Below are positions 37,051 through 46,389 of a DNA stretch of 64,000 bases, one piece after another. Source of the DNA: Chitinophagales bacterium. GTDB lineage: Bacteria > Bacteroidota > Bacteroidia > Chitinophagales > LD1. Where the stretch lies: NCBI GenBank assembly GCA_026129525.1, contig JAHCHW010000001.1, positions 1 through 64,000 of the forward strand, written 5' to 3'. A program made the position numbers and the translations under genes. Each line of letters starts with the position of its first letter. The stretch's first letter is position 1. The notes below the pieces were generated by a model. It searched no databases. It was not told the DNA's origin and was given only the letters and a program-made list of their open reading frames with translations.

Positions 37051-37992
37051 TTAGTTTTCCTTCTTCTGTATAAAATAAGCAATGGCTTTGTGTCCCGTTT
37101 CCGAAAAATGAATTTCATCGGCAAAGAGATACAAAGAAGAAGGTTGTGGTTGCTTTGCTAAATGCGGCACAACATCTGTGCAGGAAATTTCATTGCTCTT
37201 GCAAAACTTCGTTACCATTTTTTGCGGCTCTGTGTTACCGCTTTCCAACTGCGAACGATAAGGTAACAATACTACTTCGCATGCTACTTTACTTTCTCGG
37301 CACAATGAATCGAAAGTTTTCAGGTAAGTCATTGCTTCGGTAAAGTGTTCATTGCCGGGTTGATAGAATTGTGCATCGTACCGGAAATAACTATTGGAAT
37401 TGCGAAAGGCAAACAGCTTTACCAGTTTGTAAGTTGAATAATGCTTTTGCAAAAAACTATTGACTTTGCCGACAAAAGAAGTTTTGCCCATAACCGGCAG
37501 TTGATGGCTTTTGGCTGCGCTATACACATCGTTGAGGCAATAAAAAAGTGTTGCCCGCTCCACATTTGTATCAGTTTGCAAAAAATACCGCAGCACGTTT
37601 ACGTAATCAGGGAGCGAATACCCAATCAACGACATGTTTAACACACGAAAATCTTTTTCGGATTTCGAAACAAGCGAAGAAAATGTAGCGGAATCATCCA
37701 CTCCCACTCCTTCGGTTATCGAGTCGCCAATAAACAACCATTTGCGTTTTTTGGTAGTGCCTGAAACATTCTTCCTGCCGCGAAACTCATCGGTAGTAAA
37801 CGTTTTTCCCCATACCCTGCCGGCAGCATTCGGCTTTAAACCCGATGAAGTAGCATACACGTTATCCTCTATGAGCGATGAATCGAAACTGCGGTTGTAA
37901 ACTTGTTGTAAAATCAACTTGCACATCACCTCCGCAACCACCAAAAAAATGGTTATTGATAGCACATTGACAAGAATACTTTTCCGGTTCAT
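37051..37992 (-). CDS. membrane-anchored SGNH/GDSL hydrolase
   Basis: 313 residues from MNRKSILV (37992). One N-terminal membrane helix, then an SGNH fold facing the periplasm: catalytic S91 in 'FIGDSITEG', 'NMSLIGYSLPDY' carrying the oxyanion Gly, 'YCLNDV' as the Asn block, and D292/H295 in 'DEIHFSETGH'. Esterase or acyl hydrolase activity is likely; O-acetyl-sugar work is possible but unproven. Its ATGA overlap with the UbiA-like gene implies coupled translation. Confidence 0.88.
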   Translation of the reverse strand: MNRKSILVNVLSITIFLVVAEVMCKLILQQVYNRSFDSSLIEDNVYATSSGLKPNAAGRVWGKTFTTDEFRGRKNVSGTTKKRKWLFIGDSITEGVGVDDSATFSSLVSKSEKDFRVLNMSLIGYSLPDYVNVLRYFLQTDTNVERATLFYCLNDVYSAAKSHQLPVMGKTSFVGKVNSFLQKHYSTYKLVKLFAFRNSNSYFRYDAQFYQPGNEHFTEAMTYLKTFDSLCRESKVACEVVLLPYRSQLESGNTEPQKMVTKFCKSNEISCTDVVPHLAKQPQPSSLYLFADEIHFSETGHKAIAYFIQKKEN

Positions 37993-38852
37993 GCTGTTAG
38001 ATAACAAAAGAAATACACCAACAAAAACTGAAAAGGTAACATACCGTCTAAACCCAAATAGTACCAAAGTGGTGATGAATTTTCGTTGCAGCGCTGTATA
38101 ACCGGTACCGCCACAAGCAGCGATGCGCCAAAGGCTGCCGCATAACATTCAGGAAAACCGTAAGCAAAGTATTGTAATATGTTAATCAGAAACAACAACA
38201 GCAAAACAAACTGAGCAAAATATTTTGTTGCAGCAATTCCGAGCATCATGGGCAACGTTCTAATTCCTGCTTCCTTATCCTGTTGCATATCCTTAATCTC
38301 GAACGGAATAGTTAATGCCCACACAAATAAAAATCTGCGAAGCAATAGAAAAGCTGCATCCGTTGTACTTGCTTCTAATGTCATTAACGGAATCATAACC
38401 GTTGTAACCGACCATACCAGTGCCACAAAAGCCGTTTTGAGTAGCCCAATTTGCCGTAGTTGGATAACAGGCTTTACAAACGGAATATTTATGTAAGCAT
38501 ACATGGCAGTAACGGTTGCCAGCACAAACACAAGTAACTTTGTTTGGCTGTTTAACGTAAAAAAGAGCGCAAGCGAACCGATGAGCGAGATTAACAGCAC
38601 ATTGCGGAACAATTGTTTATTGTTTTGCGCCCAATGTTGGTGTGTTGTAAAACCCGAATTATTGCTGTTTCGCCTGAATTTTAAAAACGAATAAGTAAAC
38701 ACCGTAGAAAAGAAAACAAACCAACAATGATGGTTAAAGGCAGGCGAACCACCGGTAAACAATTGTGTAAGCATTACCATGCAGACCGCGCCTATACCCA
38801 TAAAAACATTCGAGTAAAGTAAAAAAGCTACACTTTGCTTCAGTGTGTTCAC
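37989..38852 (-). CDS. UbiA-like integral membrane protein
   Basis: 287 residues with about eight membrane helices. The second aspartate motif of UbiA prenyltransferases survives as 'FEIKDMQQDKEAGIRTLP', but the first (N-x3-D-x3-D) is absent: that place reads 'FLKFRRNSNNSGF'. It may act on a different substrate or be non-catalytic. The prenyl-diphosphate-making synthase lies nearby on the same strand. The overlapping GDSL gene downstream is probably cotranscribed. Confidence 0.75.
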   Translation of the reverse strand: MNTLKQSVAFLLYSNVFMGIGAVCMVMLTQLFTGGSPAFNHHCWFVFFSTVFTYSFLKFRRNSNNSGFTTHQHWAQNNKQLFRNVLLISLIGSLALFFTLNSQTKLLVFVLATVTAMYAYINIPFVKPVIQLRQIGLLKTAFVALVWSVTTVMIPLMTLEASTTDAAFLLLRRFLFVWALTIPFEIKDMQQDKEAGIRTLPMMLGIAATKYFAQFVLLLLFLINILQYFAYGFPECYAAAFGASLLVAVPVIQRCNENSSPLWYYLGLDGMLPFQFLLVYFFCYLTA

Positions 38853-38918
38853 ATTGCAATAATACTATACCAAAAACCAAACTAACCACCCTTTATCTTC
38901 ACCCAATAAAACCACCGC

Positions 38919-39287
38919 ATGGTAAACGACATACGCAAGTTTGAAAACTTCCACATAGTACTTTGGCTTATTAAAGATGTGTGCTGGGTAATGCACATGC
39001 GCCCTGCCGGTATGTTTATGATTGTACCTACCATCAGCATGGCATTTTTCATAGCATGGCGTTCGCGGAAAGATATTTCGGAGTTTCTGCACAACATTGC
39101 CGTGTGCATGTGGATTTGTGCCAATGCCACCTGGATGACAGGCGAATTCTTTTTTGATGATGACCAGTTATTCCGCGATATAGCTTCCGGCTTTTTTATT
39201 GCGGGGCTGTTGGTAATTGGCGTGTACTACGCTTTCTTTCTCCCGCGCAGCAAGCAGAGTTCAAGCAAACGCCTCGAAATTCTCTAA
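38919..39287 (+). CDS. small conserved-looking membrane protein
   Basis: 122 residues, about four helices: 'FHIVLWLIKDVCWVMHMRPAG', 'MFMIVPTISMAFFIAW', 'LHNIAVCMWICANATWMTGEFFF', 'IASGFFIAGLLVIGVYYAFF'. Charged residues within the helices (KD, His, Glu) suggest a structured function rather than chance. It overlaps the end of the minus-strand polyprenyl synthase by 4 bases, tail to tail. I cannot name a family. Confidence 0.7.
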   Translation: MVNDIRKFENFHIVLWLIKDVCWVMHMRPAGMFMIVPTISMAFFIAWRSRKDISEFLHNIAVCMWICANATWMTGEFFFDDDQLFRDIASGFFIAGLLVIGVYYAFFLPRSKQSSSKRLEIL

Positions 39288-40252
39288 TAATCGCGGCTGT
39301 TCAGCTTCTCCGCCATTTCCAGCAACAATGCTTTTCGGTCGGCAGGTTGGTTTATTGCCTGTAAAGAGGCTATGCTTTCGCGATACAGTTCTTCGGCTTT
39401 CGATACGGTAGCATCGTAAGCTCCTGTTTCTTTCATCAAACGCTTAATGCCATCAATTTTTTTCTGCTCATCGATTTCATTCATCAATTGTTGCAGCTCG
39501 GCTTGCTGAAGCGAAGATGCATTGTTAAGCGCACTTATAAGCAAATAGGTTTTTTTGTTGAGCAAAATATCGCCACCAATCTTTTTTCCGACTTTCTCTC
39601 CCTCTCCAAAAGCATCGAGCAAATCATCTTTTATTTGAAACGACAAACCGAGGTTTAATCCAAACCGGTAAATTTCCCGGGCACTTTTTTCATCGGCATT
39701 ACCAAGTATGGCTCCCAATTGCAGACAACAGGCAAGCAATACACTGGTTTTGTATTCAATCATCTTTAGGTATTCGTTCAGGCTCACATCCATCCTTTTT
39801 TCAAAGTCAACATCCATTTGCTGCCCTTCGAAAATTTCGATGGCGGTTTTGTTGAACAACTGCATCAACTGCGGAATGTATTGCAGGGGTACATCGGTTA
39901 AATATTTATAGGCATACGCCAGCATTACATCACCCGCCAATATACCTGCATTCACTCCGAATTTTTTATGCACGGTTGGCACACCTCTGCGTATGTCGGC
40001 ATTGTCCATTATATCATCGTGTACCAGTGTAAAGTTATGGAATACCTCCATGGCAAAAGCCGGATTAAGTGCCTGTTGCACATTTCCGCCAAACATATCG
40101 CATGCCATCAACAGCAACATGGGGCGAATCCGTTTCCCCTTAATTCCCATTATATGGTTAACCGGGGCATACAGCCCATCGGGGCTACTGTTAAAATTAT
40201 TGCTGCTGAATTTGCTTTCGTAAAGGTCGTAAAGGGCTGAGGCTGAATACAT
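39284..40252 (-). CDS. polyprenyl (short-chain isoprenyl) diphosphate synthase
   Basis: Trans-prenyltransferase that condenses IPP with allylic diphosphates. 322 residues from MYSASALYDL (40252); the longer open frame to 40576 crosses a divergent promoter region and is rejected. Asp-rich motifs are DDIMD (79-83) and DDLLD (209-213), with 'GKRIRPMLLL' binding IPP. Phe74, five residues before the first motif, favours a short product (C15-C20), by inference. Confidence 0.93.
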   Translation of the reverse strand: MYSASALYDLYESKFSSNNFNSSPDGLYAPVNHIMGIKGKRIRPMLLLMACDMFGGNVQQALNPAFAMEVFHNFTLVHDDIMDNADIRRGVPTVHKKFGVNAGILAGDVMLAYAYKYLTDVPLQYIPQLMQLFNKTAIEIFEGQQMDVDFEKRMDVSLNEYLKMIEYKTSVLLACCLQLGAILGNADEKSAREIYRFGLNLGLSFQIKDDLLDAFGEGEKVGKKIGGDILLNKKTYLLISALNNASSLQQAELQQLMNEIDEQKKIDGIKRLMKETGAYDATVSKAEELYRESIASLQAINQPADRKALLLEMAEKLNSRDY

Positions 40253-40275
40253 GTAAGAGTTTATAAACGGTAAAA

Positions 40276-40291
40276 AACACCCTAAGGTGTT
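40276..40291 (-). promoter_or_regulatory. T-tailed leader hairpin before polyprenyl synthase
   Basis: Minus strand AACACC-TTAG-GGTGTT followed by TTTTTA, 24 bases upstream of the start codon. It looks like a short intrinsic terminator or attenuator inside the leader. Confidence 0.45.
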
Positions 40292-40350
40292 AAAACAGAT
40301 ACCGCAGGCAATGTTATTGAATTTTTGGTTGTTCGTAACAGGTGGATATT

Positions 40351-40425
40351 GTTGCGAAACATCCGCAACTTTTTTTAAGTGCCTGCCGTAAAAGTAACCA
40401 CTTGTAAGCCTGAAGAACTTACAAG
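40351..40425 (+). promoter_or_regulatory. two leader hairpins before the giant SprB-like gene
   Basis: First GTTGCG-AAACATC-CGCAAC (40351-40369) followed by seven T (40370-40376), a terminator-like form. Then CTTGTAAG-CCTGAAGAA-CTTACAAG (40401-40425), 8 perfect pairs ending 14 bases before the ATG and next to the GGAGA ribosome-binding site. Together they could control whether the 5.8-kb gene is transcribed and translated. Confidence 0.5.
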
Positions 40426-40439
40426 AAACCGGAGACCGA

Positions 40440-43400
40440 ATGGAAAGAATTGTACGGATATACTTATTTCTATTTTCTTTTTTTCTGATGCCCCCCTTCT
40501 TAAAGGCGCAGGTTACAGTAACGGAAACGCATACTAACGTATCGTGCAGCGGAGGAAACAACGGAAGTATCAACATTACCGCATCGGGCGGAACCGCACC
40601 TTATACCTATCAATGGAATGACGGAACGCTTACCGAAGACCGCAGCAACTTAACTGCGGGCTGGTATTCGTTAACGGTTACCGATTTTAACGGAAATGGC
40701 GCTTCTATAATCATTAACATTGGTCAGGCAACTCCTATGAGCACCTCATCGGTAATTACACCGGTTACCTGCGGTGGCGGAAATGACGGAGCTATCAACT
40801 TTTCAGTTTCGGGCGGTACACCCGGCTATACCTTTTTGTGGAGCGATGGAAACACCAATGAAGACCGTGTAAACATGACCGCTGCTAATTACTATGTAAC
40901 CGTAACCGATGCAGCCGGTTGCCAGAAAGTTGATTCTGCCAATATTACCCAACCAATGGGCATGGTAGTTTCGGCAGTTATTAACGATGCCAACTGCAAT
41001 GCGAGCAATGGACACATTAACCTAACAGTTCAATACGGTTATCCGGCTTATACTTACTTATGGAACGATGGGAACACAAATGAAGACCGTGTTTCTTTAA
41101 TGATAGGAACTTACACAGTAACCGTAACCGACCAAATTAACTGCACGGTTTCGTTCAGTGCAACAGTAAATCAGAACAACAACAACATTAACATTAACCA
41201 TACCGCCACAAACCCTACATGCTTCGGTTCTAACAACGGAAGCATTACCATTACAAGCGTAGTTGGTGGTGTAGGACCTTTCACTTATGCCTGGAGCAAC
41301 GGAACTACCGGTGCAGTAAACTCAGGTTTAACAGCCGGAACTTATGTGGTAACGGTTACAACCTCTACCGGTTGTGTACACACAAAAACCATTACGCTTA
41401 CCCAACCTAATCTTTTAGTAGCAACAACCACTTCGTTTCCGTTAACTTGCTTTAGCAGCAACAACGGAGCTATTACTACATCGGTAAGTGGTGGAACTTC
41501 ACCCTACTCGTATAACTGGGGCGGAGGAGTATTTACACAAAACCGCACCGGCTTAACTCCCGGAACTTATACTGTTACAGTTACCGATAATAAAGGATGC
41601 ACCGCAACAGCTTCAGGAACCATTACGCAACCCTTACAAGTTGCGGTTACCGCTACTCCTTCGCCATTGGCTTGCACAGGTGGACCAACAGGTTCGGTGC
41701 ATACAAATGTTACTGGGGGAACAGGCAGTTACAGCTACTGGTGGGGCGCAGGTATTACTACACCGCATCGCATTAATGTTAACGCAGGAACTTATACAGT
41801 AACCGTAACTGATGCTAACGGCTGCACAGGAACCGGCTCGGCAAGTATTGCCGCTTACACTCCACTTAACTTAACAACCATTCCGGTAAATGTAACTTGC
41901 TATAACGGAAACAACGGAGCCATCAATCTTACGGTAAGTAATGGTGAGCCTCCGTATTCATATCAGTGGAGTAATGCACAAAATTCAGAAGACCTCGCAA
42001 ACATTCCTTCGGGCGGCTATGCCGTTACGGTAGAAGACAGCCGTTCGTGCACAGCAGCAAAAACGGAGAACATTACACAACCCCCTTTCCCTATTGTTAT
42101 TTACGGAACCGTGGGCGATGTAAACTGCTACGGAGGAAACGATGGGTCTATTAACATAACAGTGAACAATGGCAACCCACCGTTTACTTACAACTGGGGT
42201 GGCGGAATTAATACACAAAACCGCAGCAACTTAACCGCAGGAACTTACTCGGTAATTGTTACCGATGCCACTAACTGCACGGCTACTGCTTCATTTACCG
42301 TTACACAGCCAACACAAATGCTTATCTCATCAAACGTTACTGATGCATCATGCAATGGAGCAGCAAACGGTGTAGTGCATTTGAATGTAACCGGAGGGTT
42401 TGCTCCTTACACCTACGGATGGAACAATGGTGGCAACACGCAAGTTATCAGTAATCTTGCGGCAGGCATTTACTCGGTTACGGTTGCCGATACACGCAAT
42501 TGTTTGGTTACGCTTTCATCTACCGTTAACCAGCCAACGGCAGTAAGTGTAACCGCAACAACTACCCATGTTACTTGCTTTGGTGCTAACAACGGAACCA
42601 TCAACATCAGCACTTCGGGTTCTACACCTCCTTATACATACAATTGGAACGATAACATACATACACAGAACAGAAGTGGTCTTGCGCCTGCTGCCTACAG
42701 TGTTACCGTAACCGATAATACCGGATGTACCGGCTTTGCAACAGCTACTATTCAACAACCAGCAGCCATTGTTGTTTCCGAAACACATACAAATGATGGA
42801 TGCAGCGGCAACGGAACAGGCAGCATCAGTATTAGTGTAACCGGTGGAACAACCCCTTACAATTTCAACTGGAGTAACGGGGCCGGTACGCAAAACATCT
42901 CCAACATCAATTCAGGCAGTTACATAGTTACCGTTACCGATGCCAACCTTTGCAGCGAAATGCTAACCGTTTCCGTTGCACAAAACCCTTCCATTTCGGT
43001 TAGTGCATCGCATACCAATGTTTCATGCTTTGGCGGAAACAACGGAAGTATTTCTGTAAACATAAGCAGCGGTACAGCGCCTTATACATTTGTTTGGAAC
43101 GATAACAACACATTGCAGAACAGAACAGGACTTGCAATAGGCAACTATTCTGTAACCGTAAGCGATGCTAACAACTGCACGGCTACAACTTCGGCAACAG
43201 TATCACAACCTACCGCTATTGTGCTAAGCACTTCTAAAACCGATGCCACTTGCTTTGGTGTTGCTAACGGTAGTATAGACTTAACCGTTAGTGGTGGCAC
43301 AGGAAACTATGCTTACACCTGGAGCAATAATGCCAACACACAAAACATATCCGGAATTGCAGCCGGCAACTACACGGTGAATGTTACAGATGCTAACAAC

Positions 43401-46220
43401 TGTATAGCTACTGCTTCGGCAACTATTAATCAACCCACTGCGGTTAATGTTAGTATTGCATCTTCTGCGGCAACTTGCTTTGGCAGCAGCACTGCTTCTT
43501 TAACAGCATCTGCAACGGGAGGAAACGGAACATACCAATATGTATGGAATACAGGAGCAAGCAACCCAACACTCAATAATGTAGCAGCCGGAAACTATCA
43601 GGTAACCGCTACCGATGCAGCAGGCTGCTCGGCTATGGCATCAGCCACAGCAACACAACCAAGTGTAATCGTTATTACAGAAACGATTACGAATGTTCAG
43701 TGCTATGGCGATAACCACGGAAGCATAAGCATTACTGCAACGGGCGGTTCGGGCAATTACACTTACCAGTGGAATACCGGAAGCACTTCGTCAACTATTA
43801 TCAACTTAACAGCCGCTGTTTACACAGTAACCGTTACCGATGCCAACGGATGCAGCGCAGTTAAAAGCATTACCATTTCGCAACCTTCACAAATTCAGGT
43901 AACAACCAATGTTACGCATGTAAATTGTAATGGTGCCAACACCGGAAGCATTAATCTTAATGTAAGCGGAGGTGTAAGTCCTTATCAATTCAGTTGGAGC
44001 AATCAGTCAAACTCGCAAAACCTTAACAATATTATTGCCGGAAACTACAGCGTGGTAATTACCGATGCCAATTTGTGCATTGCCACAGTTTCGGCTGTCG
44101 TGAATCAGGCACCCGTATTGCAGGTTGCTTTAGATGTAACCAATGCAACCTGCTTTGGAACTAACAACGGTTCTATAACGGCAAATGTTAGCGGAGGAAC
44201 ACCAACCGGAAACAACACTTACAATTACAATTGGAGCAATAACACCTCTTCATCATCCATAACCGGAATAGGTGCAAACACATATTCAGTAACTGTAACC
44301 GATGCGGCTAACTGTGCGGTGAGTGCAACAGCCGTTGTGCAGCAACCTGCCGCCATTGTAATTACTGAAACACATACTAACGTTACCTGCAACGGAAACA
44401 ACAACGGAAGTATAAGTATTACGGCAAGCGGTGGAGCAGGAAATTTTGCTTACGCATGGAATAACGGTGCATCAACTTCTGCTTTAAACAATCTTGCGGC
44501 TAATACATACACCGTAACGGTAACTGACGGCAACCTTTGTGCAGCACAACAAACAATTATTGTTACACAGCCTGCGGCCATTGCCATAAACGAAACACAT
44601 ACCAATTATGCCTGCACCACTTCGCCCGGCAGTATTCAACTGACTGTTACAGGCGGCAATGCACCGTACAATTTTAACTGGGCTGATGGCAGCACATCGC
44701 AAAATCGTACACAATTACCTGCCGGTAACTATAGTGTGGTTGTAACCGATGCAAATACCTGCCCAGCACAAAAAACAATAAGCATTGCAGCATTGACATC
44801 GCTTGCTACATCGTACTCTAAGCAAGATGTAAACTGCAATGCCGCTAAAACAGGAACAATAGATTTAAGTGTAACCGGTGGCACTGCACCTTATCAATAT
44901 GTATGGAACAACGGTGCCGCTACACAAGATTTGCAAAATCTTGGTGCAGGAACTTACGATGTGCTGGTGCAAGATGCGAACAATTGTGCGGCTACAAATT
45001 CAGTAATAATTGCAGAGCCTGCGGCTATTGCTGTAGCAACCAATGTTAACGACATTAAGTGCTACGGCTATCAAACAGGAATTATCAATGTTACGGTAAA
45101 CGGAGGCAGCACACCTTATACTTTTGCTTGGAACAACGGCAGCCAAACGCAAAATCTTACGGGCGTTATTGCGGGCAACTATACAGTAACTGTTACCGAT
45201 GCCAACGGATGTGCAAAAACAGTTTCGGGAATTTCGGTTTCGCAACCCAACGCATTGAACGGAACCAGTGTGGTTACACAAACAGGATGTGCAGGCAACA
45301 CCGGCTCCATAGTATTAGCTATGAACGGAGGAACTCCTCCATACAGCTTTAACTGGAGTAACAATGCTGTAACAGAATATATTTCGAACCTCGCTACAGG
45401 CACTTACACTGCAACTGTTACCGATAACAACGGCTGTGTGTTTACCAAAACCGAAACCGTTACACAAAGCAATCCGGTAAGTGTAAGTGGCAATGCCGTA
45501 AACGCGTCTTGCCCTGAAGTGCACAACGGCAGCATACAACTTACAGTAGATGGCGGCACTCCGGCATATACATTCAATTGGAGCAACGGCAACCAAACAC
45601 AAAACTTACAACAATTACCCGAAGGCGCTTATTCGGTAACTGTTACCGATGCACAACAATGTTCGGCAACAGCAGCCTTCAATGTTTCGCATAACTACGT
45701 TTTACAAGTAGATGCGGGCGAAAACCAAACCGTATATACAGGCAAGCCTGTTACCCTTACTGCCACCGCCAATGTAAACCACGGCAACACCTACGACTGG
45801 ATGCCGAGCGATGAAATGAACTGTGCCGATTGCCCTAGCGTATTCTTTGTTCCCTCGGTAACCACAACGTACTTGTTGTATGCTGAAGATGCAAACGGGT
45901 GCACTGCGTTTGATTCAGTTACTGTAGAAGTGCTTACAGTAACACAACCTTACATACCCAACGCATTTACGCCTAACGGTGATGGCAATAACGATGTGTT
46001 TCAGATTTATGCTCATGCAGGCGATGTGCATTTTGTTGACTTTAAAATTTTCAATCGTTGGGGCGAGAAAGTATTTGAAACAAACAATGTAAACGATAGC
46101 TGGGACGGCACTTACAAAGGAGAGCCTTCTGCTAACGGGGTGTATGTATATGTAGCTAAAGTTGTGCTTGCCGATGGCACCAAAAACGATTACAAAGGTT
46201 CGGTAACTATTATCCGATAA
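40440..46220 (+). CDS. giant SprB-repeat surface protein with T9SS type B sorting domain
   Basis: 1926 residues. The signal peptide ends 'PPFLKAQ'. From about residue 30 to 1745 there are 23 tandem repeats of about 72-76 residues, each with 'C-x-G-x-N-x-G-S-I', 'GGTAPYTYxWxNG', 'NLxAGxYxVTVTDxxxC' and 'IxQP': the SprB repeat found in Flavobacterium gliding adhesins. An Ig/PKD-like domain follows (about 1755-1835, 'DAGENQTVYTGKPVTLTA'), then the gliding-motility C-terminal (type B T9SS) domain: 'PYIPNAFTPNGDGNNDVF', 'IFNRWGEKVFET', 'WDGTYKGEPSANGVYVYV', 'DYKGSVTIIR'. Likely a surface adhesin; gliding is possible but not shown, since no gld/spr motor genes are in the window. Confidence 0.96.
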   Translation: MERIVRIYLFLFSFFLMPPFLKAQVTVTETHTNVSCSGGNNGSINITASGGTAPYTYQWNDGTLTEDRSNLTAGWYSLTVTDFNGNGASIIINIGQATPMSTSSVITPVTCGGGNDGAINFSVSGGTPGYTFLWSDGNTNEDRVNMTAANYYVTVTDAAGCQKVDSANITQPMGMVVSAVINDANCNASNGHINLTVQYGYPAYTYLWNDGNTNEDRVSLMIGTYTVTVTDQINCTVSFSATVNQNNNNININHTATNPTCFGSNNGSITITSVVGGVGPFTYAWSNGTTGAVNSGLTAGTYVVTVTTSTGCVHTKTITLTQPNLLVATTTSFPLTCFSSNNGAITTSVSGGTSPYSYNWGGGVFTQNRTGLTPGTYTVTVTDNKGCTATASGTITQPLQVAVTATPSPLACTGGPTGSVHTNVTGGTGSYSYWWGAGITTPHRINVNAGTYTVTVTDANGCTGTGSASIAAYTPLNLTTIPVNVTCYNGNNGAINLTVSNGEPPYSYQWSNAQNSEDLANIPSGGYAVTVEDSRSCTAAKTENITQPPFPIVIYGTVGDVNCYGGNDGSINITVNNGNPPFTYNWGGGINTQNRSNLTAGTYSVIVTDATNCTATASFTVTQPTQMLISSNVTDASCNGAANGVVHLNVTGGFAPYTYGWNNGGNTQVISNLAAGIYSVTVADTRNCLVTLSSTVNQPTAVSVTATTTHVTCFGANNGTINISTSGSTPPYTYNWNDNIHTQNRSGLAPAAYSVTVTDNTGCTGFATATIQQPAAIVVSETHTNDGCSGNGTGSISISVTGGTTPYNFNWSNGAGTQNISNINSGSYIVTVTDANLCSEMLTVSVAQNPSISVSASHTNVSCFGGNNGSISVNISSGTAPYTFVWNDNNTLQNRTGLAIGNYSVTVSDANNCTATTSATVSQPTAIVLSTSKTDATCFGVANGSIDLTVSGGTGNYAYTWSNNANTQNISGIAAGNYTVNVTDANNCIATASATINQPTAVNVSIASSAATCFGSSTASLTASATGGNGTYQYVWNTGASNPTLNNVAAGNYQVTATDAAGCSAMASATATQPSVIVITETITNVQCYGDNHGSISITATGGSGNYTYQWNTGSTSSTIINLTAAVYTVTVTDANGCSAVKSITISQPSQIQVTTNVTHVNCNGANTGSINLNVSGGVSPYQFSWSNQSNSQNLNNIIAGNYSVVITDANLCIATVSAVVNQAPVLQVALDVTNATCFGTNNGSITANVSGGTPTGNNTYNYNWSNNTSSSSITGIGANTYSVTVTDAANCAVSATAVVQQPAAIVITETHTNVTCNGNNNGSISITASGGAGNFAYAWNNGASTSALNNLAANTYTVTVTDGNLCAAQQTIIVTQPAAIAINETHTNYACTTSPGSIQLTVTGGNAPYNFNWADGSTSQNRTQLPAGNYSVVVTDANTCPAQKTISIAALTSLATSYSKQDVNCNAAKTGTIDLSVTGGTAPYQYVWNNGAATQDLQNLGAGTYDVLVQDANNCAATNSVIIAEPAAIAVATNVNDIKCYGYQTGIINVTVNGGSTPYTFAWNNGSQTQNLTGVIAGNYTVTVTDANGCAKTVSGISVSQPNALNGTSVVTQTGCAGNTGSIVLAMNGGTPPYSFNWSNNAVTEYISNLATGTYTATVTDNNGCVFTKTETVTQSNPVSVSGNAVNASCPEVHNGSIQLTVDGGTPAYTFNWSNGNQTQNLQQLPEGAYSVTVTDAQQCSATAAFNVSHNYVLQVDAGENQTVYTGKPVTLTATANVNHGNTYDWMPSDEMNCADCPSVFFVPSVTTTYLLYAEDANGCTAFDSVTVEVLTVTQPYIPNAFTPNGDGNNDVFQIYAHAGDVHFVDFKIFNRWGEKVFETNNVNDSWDGTYKGEPSANGVYVYVAKVVLADGTKNDYKGSVTIIR

Positions 46221-46253
46221 CAACTTTCTTCATATCCGGTTTCCTTCAATCTT

Positions 46254-46284
46254 AAGCAGCCACTCCGGCTGCTTTTGATTTTTT
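46254..46284 (+). terminator. terminator after the SprB-like gene
   Basis: AGCAGCC-ACTCC-GGCTGCT (46255-46273) followed by TTTTGATTTTTTG, 34 bases past the stop codon. Confidence 0.88.
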
Positions 46285-46389
46285 GTAGAGTTTGTAGCTC
46301 CCTATGAAACCGCTTACAACACCTTGTCGCGAATTTACAATCGGCTAACCGAAATGTATTGTTCCTTTGTATCAGCAAAACGAAAGAAT

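Noticed and set aside
40253-40576. Longer N-terminus for the polyprenyl synthase
   Set aside because: The extension crosses the divergent leader with its hairpins and has no family resemblance; MYSASALYDL is the natural start.
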